NCBI RefSeq assembly: GCF_029689945.1
Contig: NZ_CP121451.1
Coordinates: forward strand, 4,092,001-4,156,000
DNA: 64,000 bases
Direction: 5' to 3'
Source: Paenibacillus amylolyticus
GTDB lineage: Bacteria; Bacillota; Bacilli; Paenibacillales; Paenibacillaceae
Below are positions 24,221 to 34,701 of the stretch, in pieces (the stretch's first letter is position 1; every line of letters starts with the position of its first letter). Made by a program: the position numbers and the translations under genes. A model generated the notes under the pieces. The model did not search any database and was not told the DNA's origin. It saw nothing but the letters and a program-made list of their open reading frames with translations.

Positions 24221-27052
24221 TACGGAGCGCGAGGTTAGCCGATCCACGGGAGCGATCAAGTCCGCATTCCAGTCCTTGGCCGCTGCGCTGGCTCTCTTGA
24301 AGCTTGGCCAAGTCTTCACCAGTGCGACAAAGGATGCCATGCGCTTTGAGGCTGCCGTGGGTCAGGTCAACCGGATGATGGGACAGAGTGTAGGCGTGTT
24401 CCGTGAATGGGTGATGTCTCAAGCAGCCGCTTTTGGTATGGGGATCTCGGAGGCGACACAGTACGGAGCAACCTACGCCAACCTGATTAGTGGTTTTTCT
24501 CAAGATCAGGCACAGACTACACAACGCACCATCGATCTCCTGAAAACTTCAGCGATTGTGGCCAGTGCAACGGGGCGATCCATCCAGGATGTCATGGAAC
24601 GGATCCGGTCCGGTATGTTGGGTGAAACAGATGCCATCGAGGATTTAGGGATTAACGTAAACGTGGCCATGCTGGAGTCTACGGAGGCGTTCAGGCAGTT
24701 TGCGGGGACAGCAGCTGGGCAAAGCTCAGTTTCCAGACACAACAGACGATCTTGTACTTCGGTATTTTGGAGCAAGCAGCTCGTAAATACGGGAACTCAC
24801 TTCAGGCCAACACAATGACACGTCAGGCCATGTTCGTGGCTCAACTCAAGAACGCTCGGCTGTATCTCGGTCAGGCGTTTTTGCCGATCTATAACACTGT
24901 CCTGCCGGCGTTAATTGCGATGGCCAAAGCACTTGCCCTGGCGATGAAGTGGCTTGCTGCATTTACCACGGCATTGTTCGGTGGATCCTCCGGAGTAGGA
25001 CAGCAAGTACAGGCAGCACAGGACCAGGCATCCGCCATAGGGGATCTCGGGGGCGCCTACCAGTCTGCAGGAGACAAGGCAGCCGGTGCAGGCAATGCCA
25101 TTAAGGGTGCAGGTAAAAAGGCCAAGGCTGCTGCGAAGGAAGCTAAGGCGGCGGTTGCCGGCTTTGATAAGCTCAACCTGATTGGAGATAAAGGCGGATC
25201 CGACTCGGATAAGGACAAAGATAAAGGAGATGGATTAGGGGACATTCCTGGAATCGGCGGAGGCGGCGGAGGGCTCGGTGGCTTCAGTGCCACAGACTTC
25301 AGCGGCGTTACCGGAGGAATGGATGCACTGACCGCGAAGGCGAGAGCTTTTGCAGATACCATTCGTAAAGCACTGGAGCCCCTCCGGAAGATCAGCCTGG
25401 AACCCTTGAAGAAGTCTCTTGCAGGGCTACGTGATGCACTCAAGCCGTTCGCTAAGAATATTGGGCAGGGTTTGGTGCTTCTCTATAAAGAGGCGCTTGT
25501 ACCACTGGCGAAATGGTCTGTGGAAAAGGCGCTGCCTGCCTTTATTGATGTACTGGCAGGAGCCATTCGCGTACTGAACAGTGCAATCAATGCATTTAAA
25601 CCTGTTGGAGCATGGTTATGGGAGAACTTCTTGAAACCTGTAGCTGCTTGGACAGGTGGAATCATTGTTTCATCCTTGCAGCAACTTGCAGGTGCTTTGA
25701 ACAACTTCTCAAGTTGGATTGATGGCAATCAGGAGAAGTTTGTAAAAGGTGCCGCTGTTGTAGCGGGCTTCTTTGCTTCGTTCAAAGCAATTGAATTTGT
25801 GAAATCCGTTGCGCCGATGCTGGTATCTTTGGGTCAGATGATTGCATCAAGTAGCCTTGTCTCATCTGTATTAAGCGGAATTTCGGCAGCACTCAGTGCG
25901 CTGTCCTCTCCTGTGACGCTGGTCGTCGGACTGATTGCGGCTATGATCGTGGCATTCGTTGATCTCTACGCTGAAAGTGAAGAGTTCCGGAAGCAGGTCA
26001 AGGAGCTGGGCAAGACGTGGCTGGAGGCACTGAAGCCCGTAGCTGAGTTTGTTAAAACCGTACTTACGGATGCCTGGACCAAGATCCTGAAGCCTGTTCT
26101 TACGTTCTTTGTTCAAACGCTCATCCCGAATGTCATTTCGATATTCAAACAGCTATGGCAGCAAGTCCTGGTACCGCTGGCCAATTTCATTGGCACGGTG
26201 CTGCAGCCAGTATTTAAGGTATTGTCTGATGTGCTGACCATGCTATGGCAAAAGATCATTGTACCTCTGGCCCAGGCTATCGGTGAAGTATTAGCCGAAG
26301 CGTGGAAGGGTTTTTATGACGTCCTGACGGTTACTGTGTTGCCGATCATTCGTAAGGTCATTGAATACATGACAGAGCTGTGGAAGAACGTTATTACACC
26401 TTTAATCAATGTGCTGTGGAATAATCTTAAGCCGGCTTTCGAAAGAACGTTTGATAGCATCGGTACAATCATCGAAGGGTTGAAAAAGACTTTAACCGGG
26501 ATCATTAAATTCATTACTGGCGTATTCACAGGAGACTGGTCCAAAGCCTGGAACGGGGTTAAGGATATCTTTGGTGGTGTGTTCACTTCGCTGTATGGAT
26601 TGGTTAAGGCACCGCTCAATATGATCATCGATGCGATTAACAAAGTAATCGACGGGCTGAACAGTATCAGCGTCAGCATTCCTGAGGTTGAGGTATTTGG
26701 ACAAAAAATTGGTGGTGGTAACATCGGCTTGCCGAGGATCCCGAAGATCCCACGCCTTGCGAAAGGTGGTTTGGCTTTCGGGCCAACGATGGCTATGGTC
26801 GGGGATAACAAGGGTGCGAACATCGATCCGGAGGTCGTAGCCCCACTGTCCAAGCTGCAGGGGATCCTGGATAACAGCAGCAGTGCAGGTAACCGCGAAA
26901 TGGTCGGATTGGTTAGTCAGATCCTGACGGCTCTCCGGAGTAGCAAAGGCGATCTGATACTGCAAGTAAGCGGGACTGAGATCGGCCGTGTAGCTGCTAA
27001 AGGAATTAGAGACATACAACGCCGAACAGGTGAAAATGTGTTAGGTATTTAA
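24126..27052 (+). CDS. Tape measure protein (one-base frameshift)
   Basis: Two frames join after one G is added to the GGGG at 24714-24717, reading FRQFAGDSSWAKLSFQTQQT and giving about 975 residues. The N-terminus is a coiled coil (LRRDLANVRKQLSNTEREVS), followed by a conserved GISEATQYGATYANLI region. Long Ala/Gly/Lys-rich and hydrophobic helices follow (SSLVSSVLSGISAALSAL). It sets tail length and helps DNA passage through the host membrane. By the usual ratio of about 0.15 nm per residue, the tail would be near 145 nm (estimate). The start ATG 24126 lies behind GAGGTGAGATACAGG. Confidence 0.9.
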
Positions 27053-27064
27053 GGAGGGGAAGAC

Positions 27065-27424
27065 TTGTATTTGAAAATCAATGGTGCTGACATTGCGGCC
27101 ATGCCAGCTTCGATCCAAGTCACCATCCTGGATCTGGATGACGCAGAAAGTACGACACGGACCGCTGACGGCACCCTGCATCGGGACCGAGTGGCGGTCA
27201 AGCGTCAGATTGAGCTGACGTTCAATACGCTTCGAATGGATCAGATATCGCCTTTGCTTCGGCAGATGAGCGATATCTTTTTCGATTTCACCTATCCGGA
27301 TCCGATGGTGGGGAGTTACATCACGAAGAAGGTTTATGTTGGAGATCGACCAGGAAACATCCCGTTTGAGAAGGACAACGTACTTTATTGGAGCGGATTT
27401 AAAATGACGCTGACAGAGAGGTGA
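27065..27424 (+). CDS. DUF6711-like tail protein
   Basis: 119 residues from TTG 27065 behind AAGGAGGGG. Begins LKINGADIAAMPASIQVTI, with SESTTRTADGT-like residues and an ending VLYWSGFKMTLTER. Small proteins of this type lie between tape measure and tip protein in many Firmicutes siphophages and are probably distal tail components. Only the general family is recognised. Confidence 0.7.
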   Translation: MYLKINGADIAAMPASIQVTILDLDDAESTTRTADGTLHRDRVAVKRQIELTFNTLRMDQISPLLRQMSDIFFDFTYPDPMVGSYITKKVYVGDRPGNIPFEKDNVLYWSGFKMTLTER

Positions 27425-27429
27425 TCTGA

Positions 27430-29444
27430 ATGTTTCCAATATCACCAATCTATGCTGACTACCTGAAGCGGCCTGACCGAGAATTTATCGTGAAGGCCAT
27501 AGTGGGATCTGAGGAATACGATGATACCAAGATTGTGGATTTCTCCATAGAGAACAGCCTGAGTCTGACGGACGGGTTCGCGATCGGGACGGCCATCCCG
27601 TCCAAGCTGACCATTAAGCTCCGGACGAATGAAGTCATCCCTGCAAATGCTCGAATTATGCCGTATCTGTCATTATCGATGCGTGGTATGACCTGGCTAC
27701 AGGCTCAGTACCCATGGGAGGACATGCACATCTCCTGGACGGGTACCGGCACAGACTGGTTACCGCTCGGTGAGTTCTATGTCGATGATAGGGAACGGGT
27801 AAAAGATGTATGGACGTTTGTCTGCTATGACAAGTTAGTTTTTGCTGATGCAGCATATGTGTCGTCACTTACCTACCCAGCCACGCAGCGTGCTGTGTTC
27901 AATGAGATCTGCAACCGGCTCGGCTGGACGTATGACAGCAGTGTGGTGATTAATGCGGCATATCAGATCCAGGCAGGTCCTGCAGGCTATACCATGCGTC
28001 AGGTGCTGCAATATATTGCGGCAGCCAATAGCGCCAGCCTGTACATCGATAAAGCGGGTATCGTAAAATTCAAAAGGTTTACTGCTTCAGATGAACCTGT
28101 CTTTGAGATGACTACATTCGATTACTCCTCCGTAAGACTGACCAATCCGGTTAAGACGTACACCAGGGTTGTTGTTACGTACAATACGGAAGATGAGCTG
28201 CAGTACGAAGCCGGTACCGGAGACGATAACCACACCCTTTACCTGGAGAATCCGTTCATGACACAGTCCATGGTGAATAACCTTCAGACGACACTTAACG
28301 GTTTCTCCTATCTGCCTCTTACCATGAGAGCACAGGGGTACCCCCAACTGGAGCAGGGCGATGTGATCTCGTTTGAACAGCAGGAAGGTACCTCCTGGGA
28401 TCAGACGGTATCGACCTGGGAAGATACGCATATTCCGTGGGACGGTATTGTACGATACAAGTCGCTGATCTTGCATCAGGTGTTCCGGTTCGCCGGCGGG
28501 CTTAGCATGACACTGGAAGCCCCATCGGTTTCCGAGCAGCAGAGTGAATTCAAAGTAGACGGTACGTTGACCACGGCGGTCAATAAGCTTAACAAGGAAG
28601 CTGTGAAGGAAGGTAAGTCCTATTACGGCGCAACGCTCACAAGGACTGAGGGGCTGACCATTGAGCGTGAGGATCATCTGAGCAAAGCGGTATTCAACTC
28701 AGATGAGCTGACGTTCTACGCTGGATCCGATAAGGCGATTTGGTTCGACGTCCCGAGTCGACGCTATAGGCTCAGTGGTACCCTTGAAGCCGTAGATGGG
28801 GTGTTCAGTGGAAACCTGCAGGCAGCAGGGGAACATTTACAGGAACACTTCAAGGGGTTAATGGTACGTTCAGCGGATCTCTTCAAGCTGCCAGTGGTAC
28901 ATTCGAAGGAACCTTAAAGTCTGGACGAGTAGAGGGTGGCGAGATTATCGGATCCTATATTGAGGGTGCCGACATTCTCGGTGCTCGGATCCGGACGGCA
29001 GCCAGCGGTGATCGAATCGAATTAGCTCCAAGTGGATTCGTATTTTATGACTCTGGTAACGCTCGGCGGGTTACGTTGGGAACAAATCAGTCTGCAGGGA
29101 TCTCTGGACATACGTATTATAATGCCAGCGGGCAGTCCCAGGGGTTGATTTATGCCAACTCCAATGAGCTCGCTGTCATTGGTAATAACGGGTTACGTCT
29201 TGGGTCCACTTCAGGATCCACAGTATTACAAGGCAGCGTAAATTTTACGGGTAATGTGTCAGGTCTGAATTTAGGAATTGGCCAGATCACTGGTCTTCAG
29301 AATGAAATTAACGCTCTGTGGTCTGCGATAAGCGGAAAGGCTTCTTCTAATCATACTCATACGGTTACCGTCCCTAACCATAATCATGGTAATCCACAAA
29401 ATGCTACATCTGGCGGTGGAACCTTTACGACATCGACTCCGTAA
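27430..29444 (+). CDS. Tail tip / tail-associated structural protein (one-base frameshift)
   Basis: The first frame ends at 28917. One G added to the GGGG at 28828-28831 turns the end into AAGGTFTGTLQGVNGTFSG and continues to 29444, about 671 residues. The N-terminal two thirds (VLQYIAAANSASLYIDKAG, YPQLEQGDVISFE) resemble the hub-type tail protein of siphophages. The restored C-terminus has short GTFSGSLQAA repeats, an EGGEIIGSYIEGADILGARI stretch and a His-rich SSNHTHTVTV segment typical of fibre collars. It likely forms the tail tip and anchors the fibre. Confidence 0.8.
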
Positions 29445-29487
29445 TGTATCATATTAGGTAAATTGAACCAATTACGGAGGTTGGAAC

Positions 29488-30069
29488 ATGAAGAAGTTTG
29501 CACATAAAGTTGCATATATTGCTGGCGGTATCATTATAGGCGTAGTTTTTTCGACATCAGCAGGCGCTTTTGCCGATACTGTTAAGAGTATGGTTGGAAA
29601 AAAGGTTACTGGCGAATATACGATTGTCGTAGATGGCAAGAAACTGTCAGATAAAGGTGCAGTTATTGATTCTCGGGCAAACGTCCCGGCGCGTGCTTTA
29701 TCTGACGCTTTAGGAGCTGATGTAACAGTGAGTGGTAAAACGATAACTATCACTTCTCAAGGTGAGGATTCTACTATAGGTTCTGAAACATCGACTCCTG
29801 TGGCAACGAGCAATAAATACACAGGTCAATCCAAATCAAGTCTGGAAGAGCAAAAGCGTGTTCTTTTGGATCGGATACTCGCACCTACTAAATCGGGTAG
29901 AGAAGATATATTGAAAGAGATCGCTCTACTCAAAGAACAACAAGATAGAGGGGTACCTGTTACTAATCTCGAAGCGTTTGAAAAACAGCTAGCTAATTAT
30001 GATGCAGATATTGCTAAATATGAATCTGATCTGAAGCTGATTGAAGAAGCACTGACTACAGCTAAATAA
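29488..30069 (+). CDS. Copper amine oxidase N-terminal-like (stalk domain) protein
   Basis: 193 residues. A signal-like N-terminus (KFAHKVAYIAGGIIIGVVF, then STSAGAFAD) is followed by a stalk domain (YTIVVDGKKLSDKGAVIDSR, NVPARALSDALGADV, VSGKTITI). The C-terminal half is charged coiled coil. This domain is common in secreted Paenibacillus proteins and is also found in their phages, where it may be a fibre or wall-binding part. Followed by an intrinsic terminator. The location outside the membrane is inferred. Confidence 0.75.
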   Translation: MKKFAHKVAYIAGGIIIGVVFSTSAGAFADTVKSMVGKKVTGEYTIVVDGKKLSDKGAVIDSRANVPARALSDALGADVTVSGKTITITSQGEDSTIGSETSTPVATSNKYTGQSKSSLEEQKRVLLDRILAPTKSGREDILKEIALLKEQQDRGVPVTNLEAFEKQLANYDADIAKYESDLKLIEEALTTAK

Positions 30070-30085
30070 TAGATTTCGCAAAACG

Positions 30086-30111
30086 AGAGTCCACCACCGT
30101 GGGCTCTTTTT
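30086..30111 (+). terminator. Intrinsic terminator after the stalk-domain gene
   Basis: AGAGTCCAC (30086-30094) pairs with GTGGGCTCT (30099-30107), one G-U pair, followed by TTTTT. Confidence 0.8.
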
Positions 30112-30133
30112 CGTGCTCAGAAAGGGGTGTCCG

Positions 30134-30352
30134 ATGAAAATTAAAAAGATGCTAGAGTTGTCCATCGATGTAGATAACATGTTTAATGATTTGCCTCATC
30201 TGCTGCGGGCTCTGCTTGATACGATGCCCAACAGTGAGGCGAAGATCGCCTTACTTAAATCAATCAAGATGGACGTAGATAATTTGTTGGAAGGAGCTGA
30301 GGCACATGGCCAACCGGTACGGGAACCTGGTCGGAAGCAAGCGGATCAGTGA
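30134..30352 (+). CDS. Small helical protein upstream of the fibre (72 aa)
   Basis: ATG 30134 follows AAAGGGGTGTCCG. Helical and acidic in the first 55 residues (LPHLLRALLDTMPNSEAKIA), basic at the end. It overlaps the fibre gene by 47 bases; the fibre's ribosome site lies inside it. No family recognised. A fibre chaperone or collar role is possible by position only. Confidence 0.55.
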   Translation: MKIKKMLELSIDVDNMFNDLPHLLRALLDTMPNSEAKIALLKSIKMDVDNLLEGAEAHGQPVREPGRKQADQ

Positions 30353-32618
30353 AGACTTTGAAACGATAAATGTCGGCTTTGACCGTGTTCAGGCTGAAAT
30401 GGACACCAAGGGTACGCCAGCAGATGCCCAGACTAAAGCTGATGCAGCCAAGGCGGCTGCCATTGCTACAGCAGCTGAAGCCTTGGCCGCTCATAAGGCA
30501 CGCGGAGCTGATGAGCATCCCAATGCAACGGGAGCTGCAGCAGGTTTCATGAGTTCCAGCGACAAAGGCAGAATGAACGCTGCTACAGCCGATCCAACAG
30601 CCAGTACACTTATGCAACGTGACGCTGCAGGCCGTGCCAAGGTGACGGCTCCAGCCGCAGCGGATGACATTGCCCGGAAAGCAGAGACAGACGCCGTGCA
30701 ATCCAATCTGAACAGCCACGCAACAGATACAGATATCCACGTTACAGCAGCGGATCACACCAAGCTAAACGGGATTGCTGCAGGAGCTGAGGTCAACCAG
30801 AATGCATTTGCAGTTATCAATGATGTGGAAGCTTCTAGCAAGTCCGATACAGTTGTTTTCGTGGGTGGTACAGGGATTACAGTCACAACCGATCCCGAGG
30901 GCAAGCGGATTGTCCTGACGGCAACAGGTGAAGCAACGCCGGGGGCTCATGCATCATCCCATATCACTGGTGGCACTGACGTCATCCCTGACGCTGTGGT
31001 TAGTGGCTCCAGTGGCCTGATGAGTGGTTCCGATGCCAAGTTTGTCCGGCAGGATGGGGAGAGCAAGACCGGGGCGCAGGCGAAGGCAGACGCAGCCGAA
31101 CAGGCAGCCAACGAGTACACGGATCAGAAGGTCGGGGAGATCGTCATTGATGATGCATCCCTAACACAAAAAGGGATTACGCAACTCTCCAGCGCAACCG
31201 AATCAGATGAGGAAGGCGAAGCTGCTACACCTAAAGCCGTGAACACTGTTAGGCAGTTGGCTGTATCTCAAATTGGGGATCTGAGCGAATTACAGACAAC
31301 GGATAAAGACAACTTGGTTGATGCACTCAACGAGGTTTTTCAGTCTGGCAGTGAGTTTAAGGGTGACGTTGCAGATGCGATCACTGCCAAGGGCGTTCCA
31401 ACATCTGCATCTGACAGCAAAGAAACATTCGTTCAAAACATAGAGTCAATCGAAACATCTACTGTGATTAATGGTCAGCAACAATTGGCACGGACATACG
31501 CGGAGACAATTGCTGCGAATGATCCAGTCTACGCGTACACTACTTTTCTGAATGATAATTCTATAGTGAATCCACCACCAACCTCTGTAGTTAATGCGGT
31601 CGATTTTACTCCAGATGGCACTTATTTGACGATCGGGATAAGTACATCTCCATTTTTTTTAATGTTTAAAAAATCAGGAAAAGTATTTACTAGATTGTCT
31701 AATCCTTCAGCTCTGCCGACAGGTACTGTTTATGGACTATCGTGGACTCCAGATGGTGTTTACCTCGCTGTGGCTCATGCGGGATCACCAAATCTAACCT
31801 GGTACAAGAGATCGGGAGACACTTTGAGCAAGTTATCCAATCCTTCGACCCTCCCTCCAGATACGGGGTTATCTGCGGCATGGAGTCCAGATGGCATTTA
31901 TTTGGCTGTAGGTCACATTGCTGCGCCTTGTCTGACTTTCTATAAGAGAACGGGAGATACGCTTGTAAAGCAAGCAGACCCGGCAGTTCTTCCGTCAAGC
32001 ACAGTAAATTCGGTTGATTGGAGCCCTGATGGAGTTCATCTTGCAATAGGCTCAAATTCGGCGTCGCCTTATGCTGCGATTTATAAGAGAACGGGAGATT
32101 CCATTGCTAGATTATCCACTCCGAATTTTTTACCTTCAAGTACTGTTTACAGTGTAGCTTTTAGTCCAGATGGCGTTTTTCTCGCTATTGGTTGGGTGAA
32201 TGCGCCATATGTTTATTTTTTCAAACGATCTGGAGACATATTCACTAGAGTAGACGGACCACCTGTTTATACGTCAGGACCGGCTAACAGCATGTCATGG
32301 GATGATAATAATGAGTATCTTTACATCGCCCATAACACAAGTCCATTTTTTAGTAAATATCGCCGTTGGGGAGATAAATTCAGAAAGATGCCAGACTTAA
32401 ATCTACTACCAGCATCAGGTAAATCGGTTGCTTTCAATAACGGGATGCTGGCAGTAGGAAGTAATGCTCTTGAAATATACTCTGTAAATTACGATCAGGT
32501 GTTCAAGAGCACCAATGAAGCATTAACTCTGGATGGCGGCTATATGACCGCGATAGGATACGCACTTGAGAGCGGTCAGGCGGGAGATACAAAGAATATC
32601 ATGTCGATATGGAGGTAG
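30306..32618 (+). CDS. Tail fibre with C-terminal seven-blade beta-propeller
   Basis: 770 residues. Residues 1 to about 420 are typical fibre shaft: Ala-rich coiled coil (ADAQTKADAAKAAAIATAAE), phage tail repeats (DADIHVTAADHTKLNGIAAG-like) and a short SQIGDLSELQTTDKDNLVDA domain. From about residue 426 to 745 there are seven repeats of about 47 residues with the core SPDG.YLA.G....P....YKR.GD, as in WD40-like propellers. This head is probably the receptor-binding part. The DNA of the propeller (from about 31540) is clearly richer in A+T than the shaft, suggesting domain exchange. GGAAGGAG precedes the ATG. Confidence 0.8.
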   Translation: MANRYGNLVGSKRISEDFETINVGFDRVQAEMDTKGTPADAQTKADAAKAAAIATAAEALAAHKARGADEHPNATGAAAGFMSSSDKGRMNAATADPTASTLMQRDAAGRAKVTAPAAADDIARKAETDAVQSNLNSHATDTDIHVTAADHTKLNGIAAGAEVNQNAFAVINDVEASSKSDTVVFVGGTGITVTTDPEGKRIVLTATGEATPGAHASSHITGGTDVIPDAVVSGSSGLMSGSDAKFVRQDGESKTGAQAKADAAEQAANEYTDQKVGEIVIDDASLTQKGITQLSSATESDEEGEAATPKAVNTVRQLAVSQIGDLSELQTTDKDNLVDALNEVFQSGSEFKGDVADAITAKGVPTSASDSKETFVQNIESIETSTVINGQQQLARTYAETIAANDPVYAYTTFLNDNSIVNPPPTSVVNAVDFTPDGTYLTIGISTSPFFLMFKKSGKVFTRLSNPSALPTGTVYGLSWTPDGVYLAVAHAGSPNLTWYKRSGDTLSKLSNPSTLPPDTGLSAAWSPDGIYLAVGHIAAPCLTFYKRTGDTLVKQADPAVLPSSTVNSVDWSPDGVHLAIGSNSASPYAAIYKRTGDSIARLSTPNFLPSSTVYSVAFSPDGVFLAIGWVNAPYVYFFKRSGDIFTRVDGPPVYTSGPANSMSWDDNNEYLYIAHNTSPFFSKYRRWGDKFRKMPDLNLLPASGKSVAFNNGMLAVGSNALEIYSVNYDQVFKSTNEALTLDGGYMTAIGYALESGQAGDTKNIMSIWR

Positions 32619-32624
32619 GATATT

Positions 32625-32960
32625 ATGAAATTTTATTTTCGAGTGGACGGAGATATCATCCGTGATGCAATCACGTATTCGCATGAAGGCTACACAGAAG
32701 TTGAGATTGACACAACACACCTGCCTGTAGGGATCAACGCAGGCTATTACCGTTTGCAGGATGGCGTGCCGGTTCTGGATCAGGCGCTCAAAGATGAAAC
32801 AGACAAGGCGAGTCGTCCGGCCAATTACGTTGAGCTGGAACAGCGGCTTACGGCATCGGAAGCACGGAATGAGCAGCTTGCAGCGGAAAGTAATGCCAAT
32901 CAACTTGCACTCATGGAACTACACATGCTGCTGCTTAGCGTGCTACCTGATGAAGGGTAA
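32625..32960 (+). CDS. Small tail-associated protein (XkdW-like position)
   Basis: 111 residues. The N-terminal half is beta-type (FYFRVDGDIIRDAITYSHEG, YTEVEIDTTHLPVG). The C-terminal half is a coiled coil (YVELEQRLTASEARNEQLAA). In PBSX-like phages the gene after the fibre is xkdW, and this protein matches in place and layout. The role is unknown. GGAGGT precedes the ATG. Confidence 0.6.
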   Translation: MKFYFRVDGDIIRDAITYSHEGYTEVEIDTTHLPVGINAGYYRLQDGVPVLDQALKDETDKASRPANYVELEQRLTASEARNEQLAAESNANQLALMELHMLLLSVLPDEG

Positions 32961-33015
32961 GCTTGCTAGGCTGCTGATTCGCTGGGCTGTAGCACTCCAG
33001 AAGGGAGGTGACACT

Positions 33016-33147
33016 ATGTTAGCTGTATACGTAATGATGATTCATAAAGGACTGATCAAGTTGGAGTCTGTACCAGTTCAAAGCCGTGATAAAGTGGCTG
33101 AAGCGCTGGAAGCAGCTGGAATGGACCAAAACGGTAATATCGTGTAA
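33016..33147 (+). CDS. CD1375-like small phage protein (43 aa)
   Basis: ATG 33016 follows AAGGGAGGTG. Sequence MLAVYVMMIHKGLIKLESVP, then a short helix and EAAGMDQNGNIV. This matches the very small proteins that sit between tail genes and holin in Firmicutes phages (XkdX/CD1375 type). The frame extends upstream to ATG 32950, but no ribosome site supports that start. Function unknown. Confidence 0.65.
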   Translation: MLAVYVMMIHKGLIKLESVPVQSRDKVAEALEAAGMDQNGNIV

Positions 33148-33179
33148 CAGGCGTACCAATTGCGGTGCGCTTTTATTAT

Positions 33180-33207
33180 GCCCTCTGGAGTGGTCAGAGG
33201 GCTTTTT
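33180..33207 (+). terminator. Intrinsic terminator before the lysis genes
   Basis: Eight base pairs (33180-33187 with 33195-33202) around GAGTGGT, followed by TTTTT. It separates tail genes from the lysis cassette. Confidence 0.8.
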
Positions 33208-33267
33208 AATATTCAGATAGAGACGGGGGATTGGCGTATGGAAGCCATACCAGGAGGTGTGAAGGAC

Positions 33268-33633
33268 ATGCAGGTGCAGGATGTGAATACGATTGTGGAT
33301 TTGAAGGTTCAACTGGCCCGGATCGAGGAAGCGTTGAAACCGCTGGCGGCTTTGGCTCCGGGCCTAGCAGAGGTCAGAGAGATTTCGAAAGAAGCCCTAC
33401 AGGCGGCCCAGCAAATGACTCTTCGAATTATTGAGCTTGAAGCTGAATTGAAGAAGACAACCGATGTAGCTCATGAAGCCAAGCGCAATGCGGCGGATGC
33501 GCTGACACGTTTAAATAAGCATGACGAGGATCAAAAGTGGCTGAAACGCACCGTCTATGGTGCGGCATTAACTGGATTGACTGGTCTACTTATTGCGGCT
33601 GTATGGGCCGGAATCAAATTAGGGGGCATGTAA
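33268..33633 (+). CDS. XhlA-like haemolysin/holin-accessory membrane protein
   Basis: 121 residues from ATG 33268, with CAGGAGGTG upstream. A long amphipathic helix (VDLKVQLARIEEALKPLAAL through LKKTTDVAHEAKRNAADALT) is followed by one membrane helix at the C-terminus (VYGAALTGLTGLLIAAVWAG). XhlA of PBSX has this design and works with the holin in lysis. It directly precedes the holin gene. Confidence 0.8.
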   Translation: MQVQDVNTIVDLKVQLARIEEALKPLAALAPGLAEVREISKEALQAAQQMTLRIIELEAELKKTTDVAHEAKRNAADALTRLNKHDEDQKWLKRTVYGAALTGLTGLLIAAVWAGIKLGGM

Positions 33634-33635
33634 TA

Positions 33636-33851
33636 GTGAATAAGAAATGGTGGCAAGCAGCGGGTATTCGAGCTATTAAAACAGGGGCTCAGGTGGCAAT
33701 TGGTGTTATCGGAGCAACTACTTTATATTCTGAGGTCGATTGGCGTGTAGTGGGCGGGACAGTCGTGTTATCCGTAATCACAAGTCTGCTTACAAGCTTG
33801 GCGGGCTTGCCAGAAGTAAGCAAAGGAGCTGGTACAGATGGCGAAGTTTAA
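33636..33851 (+). CDS. r1t-type holin
   Basis: 71 residues from GTG 33636, two bases after the XhlA-like stop. Two membrane helices (TGAQVAIGVIGATTLYS and VGGTVVLSVITSLLTSLAGL), a Trp-Trp start (NKKWWQAAGIRAIKTG) and the ending SLLTSLAGLPEV are characteristic of r1t holins. It makes the membrane lesions that release the endolysin. It overlaps the amidase gene by 14 bases. Confidence 0.88.
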   Translation: MNKKWWQAAGIRAIKTGAQVAIGVIGATTLYSEVDWRVVGGTVVLSVITSLLTSLAGLPEVSKGAGTDGEV

Positions 33852-34569
33852 GGTATTAATCGATCCAGGTCACGGGGGTAAGGATCCGGGAGCGGTAGAC
33901 AACGGAATTCTTGAAAAGGATATCGCGCTGAAGGTGTCCCTTGGTATCAAGGCCCGCCTGGAAGCAACCTACAAGGATGTAGAGGTTTTGTTGTCGAGAT
34001 CCACAGATGTATTTCTGGAGCTAAAGGAGCGGACGAACAAGGCGAACGCTGCCGGTGCTGACCTCCTGGTATCTGTCCATTGTAACGCCGGTGGCGGCAA
34101 GGGTGGCTTCGAAACGTTCAGATACACATCTGCATCCCAGAATAGCATTAAGCTGCAGGACGCTTTGCACAAGGCTATCATGAGCAAGTTGGGCGGAATT
34201 GATCGTGGCCAGAAGGCGAAGAACCTGCACATGGTCCGCGAATCCAAAATGCCGGCAGTATTGACTGAAAACCTCTTTGTCGATGTGGCAGCTGATGCGG
34301 ACCGCTTGAAACAATCTAGTGTGATCGATGCAATAATCGATGGTCATGTCCAAGGTATTGCTACCTATCTGGGGCTGACCAAAACGAAGGAGGACAAGCC
34401 AGTGGCGCAAGAACGAGATATCAACGTACCTAGTAGTTGGGCTAAAGAAACGTGGGGGGCTTTAACGAAGAAAGGTTTCTTTGATGGTACGAGACCTGGC
34501 GCGCCGATCACGCGCGAAGAAATGGCTATTGTCGTTGACCGGTTATTGAAGCATGTTGATCAGAAATGA
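33838..34569 (+). CDS. Endolysin: N-acetylmuramoyl-L-alanine amidase (Amidase_3)
   Basis: 243 residues. The zinc amidase motifs are intact: DPGHGGKDPG with the first His, the Glu in NGILEKDIALKVS, SVHCNA with the second His, and the catalytic Glu in VLTENLFVD. Residues from about 195 on (NVPSSWAKETWGALTKKGFF, ITREEMAIVVDRLL) form an S-layer-homology-like binding part, in place of the more usual SPOR or LysM. It cuts the peptide from muramic acid to lyse the host. Confidence 0.93.
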   Translation: MAKFKVLIDPGHGGKDPGAVDNGILEKDIALKVSLGIKARLEATYKDVEVLLSRSTDVFLELKERTNKANAAGADLLVSVHCNAGGGKGGFETFRYTSASQNSIKLQDALHKAIMSKLGGIDRGQKAKNLHMVRESKMPAVLTENLFVDVAADADRLKQSSVIDAIIDGHVQGIATYLGLTKTKEDKPVAQERDINVPSSWAKETWGALTKKGFFDGTRPGAPITREEMAIVVDRLLKHVDQK

Positions 34570-34613
34570 AAAATACTGTATTGTATAAATTAAATCCGAA
34601 AGCATCGGTTAAA

Positions 34614-34649
34614 GAAGCTCCTCTGGCAAATTGCTAGTGGGGCTTTTTT
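34614..34649 (+). terminator. Intrinsic terminator closing the late operon
   Basis: A long stem (from AAGCTCC at 34615 to GGGGCTT at about 34644), with one mismatch, followed by TTTTTT. It separates the late operon from the SOS promoter. Confidence 0.82.
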
Positions 34650-34653
34650 CTTG

Positions 34654-34683
34654 TTGCCTAAAGAACATATGTTCGCATATAAT
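34654..34683 (+). promoter_or_regulatory. SOS-controlled promoter: LexA box between -35 and -10
   Basis: TTGCCT (34654-34659) and TATAAT (34678-34683) are separated by 18 bases. Between them lies GAACATATGTTC (34663-34674), a perfect dyad matching the Bacillus LexA box (GAAC-N4-GTTC). LexA would block RNA polymerase here until DNA damage. It drives the LexA-like and YolD genes. The site is read directly; regulation is inferred from the known Bacillus regulon. Confidence 0.85.
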
Positions 34684-34701
34684 GTTTGTGAGGTGATTTA
34701 C

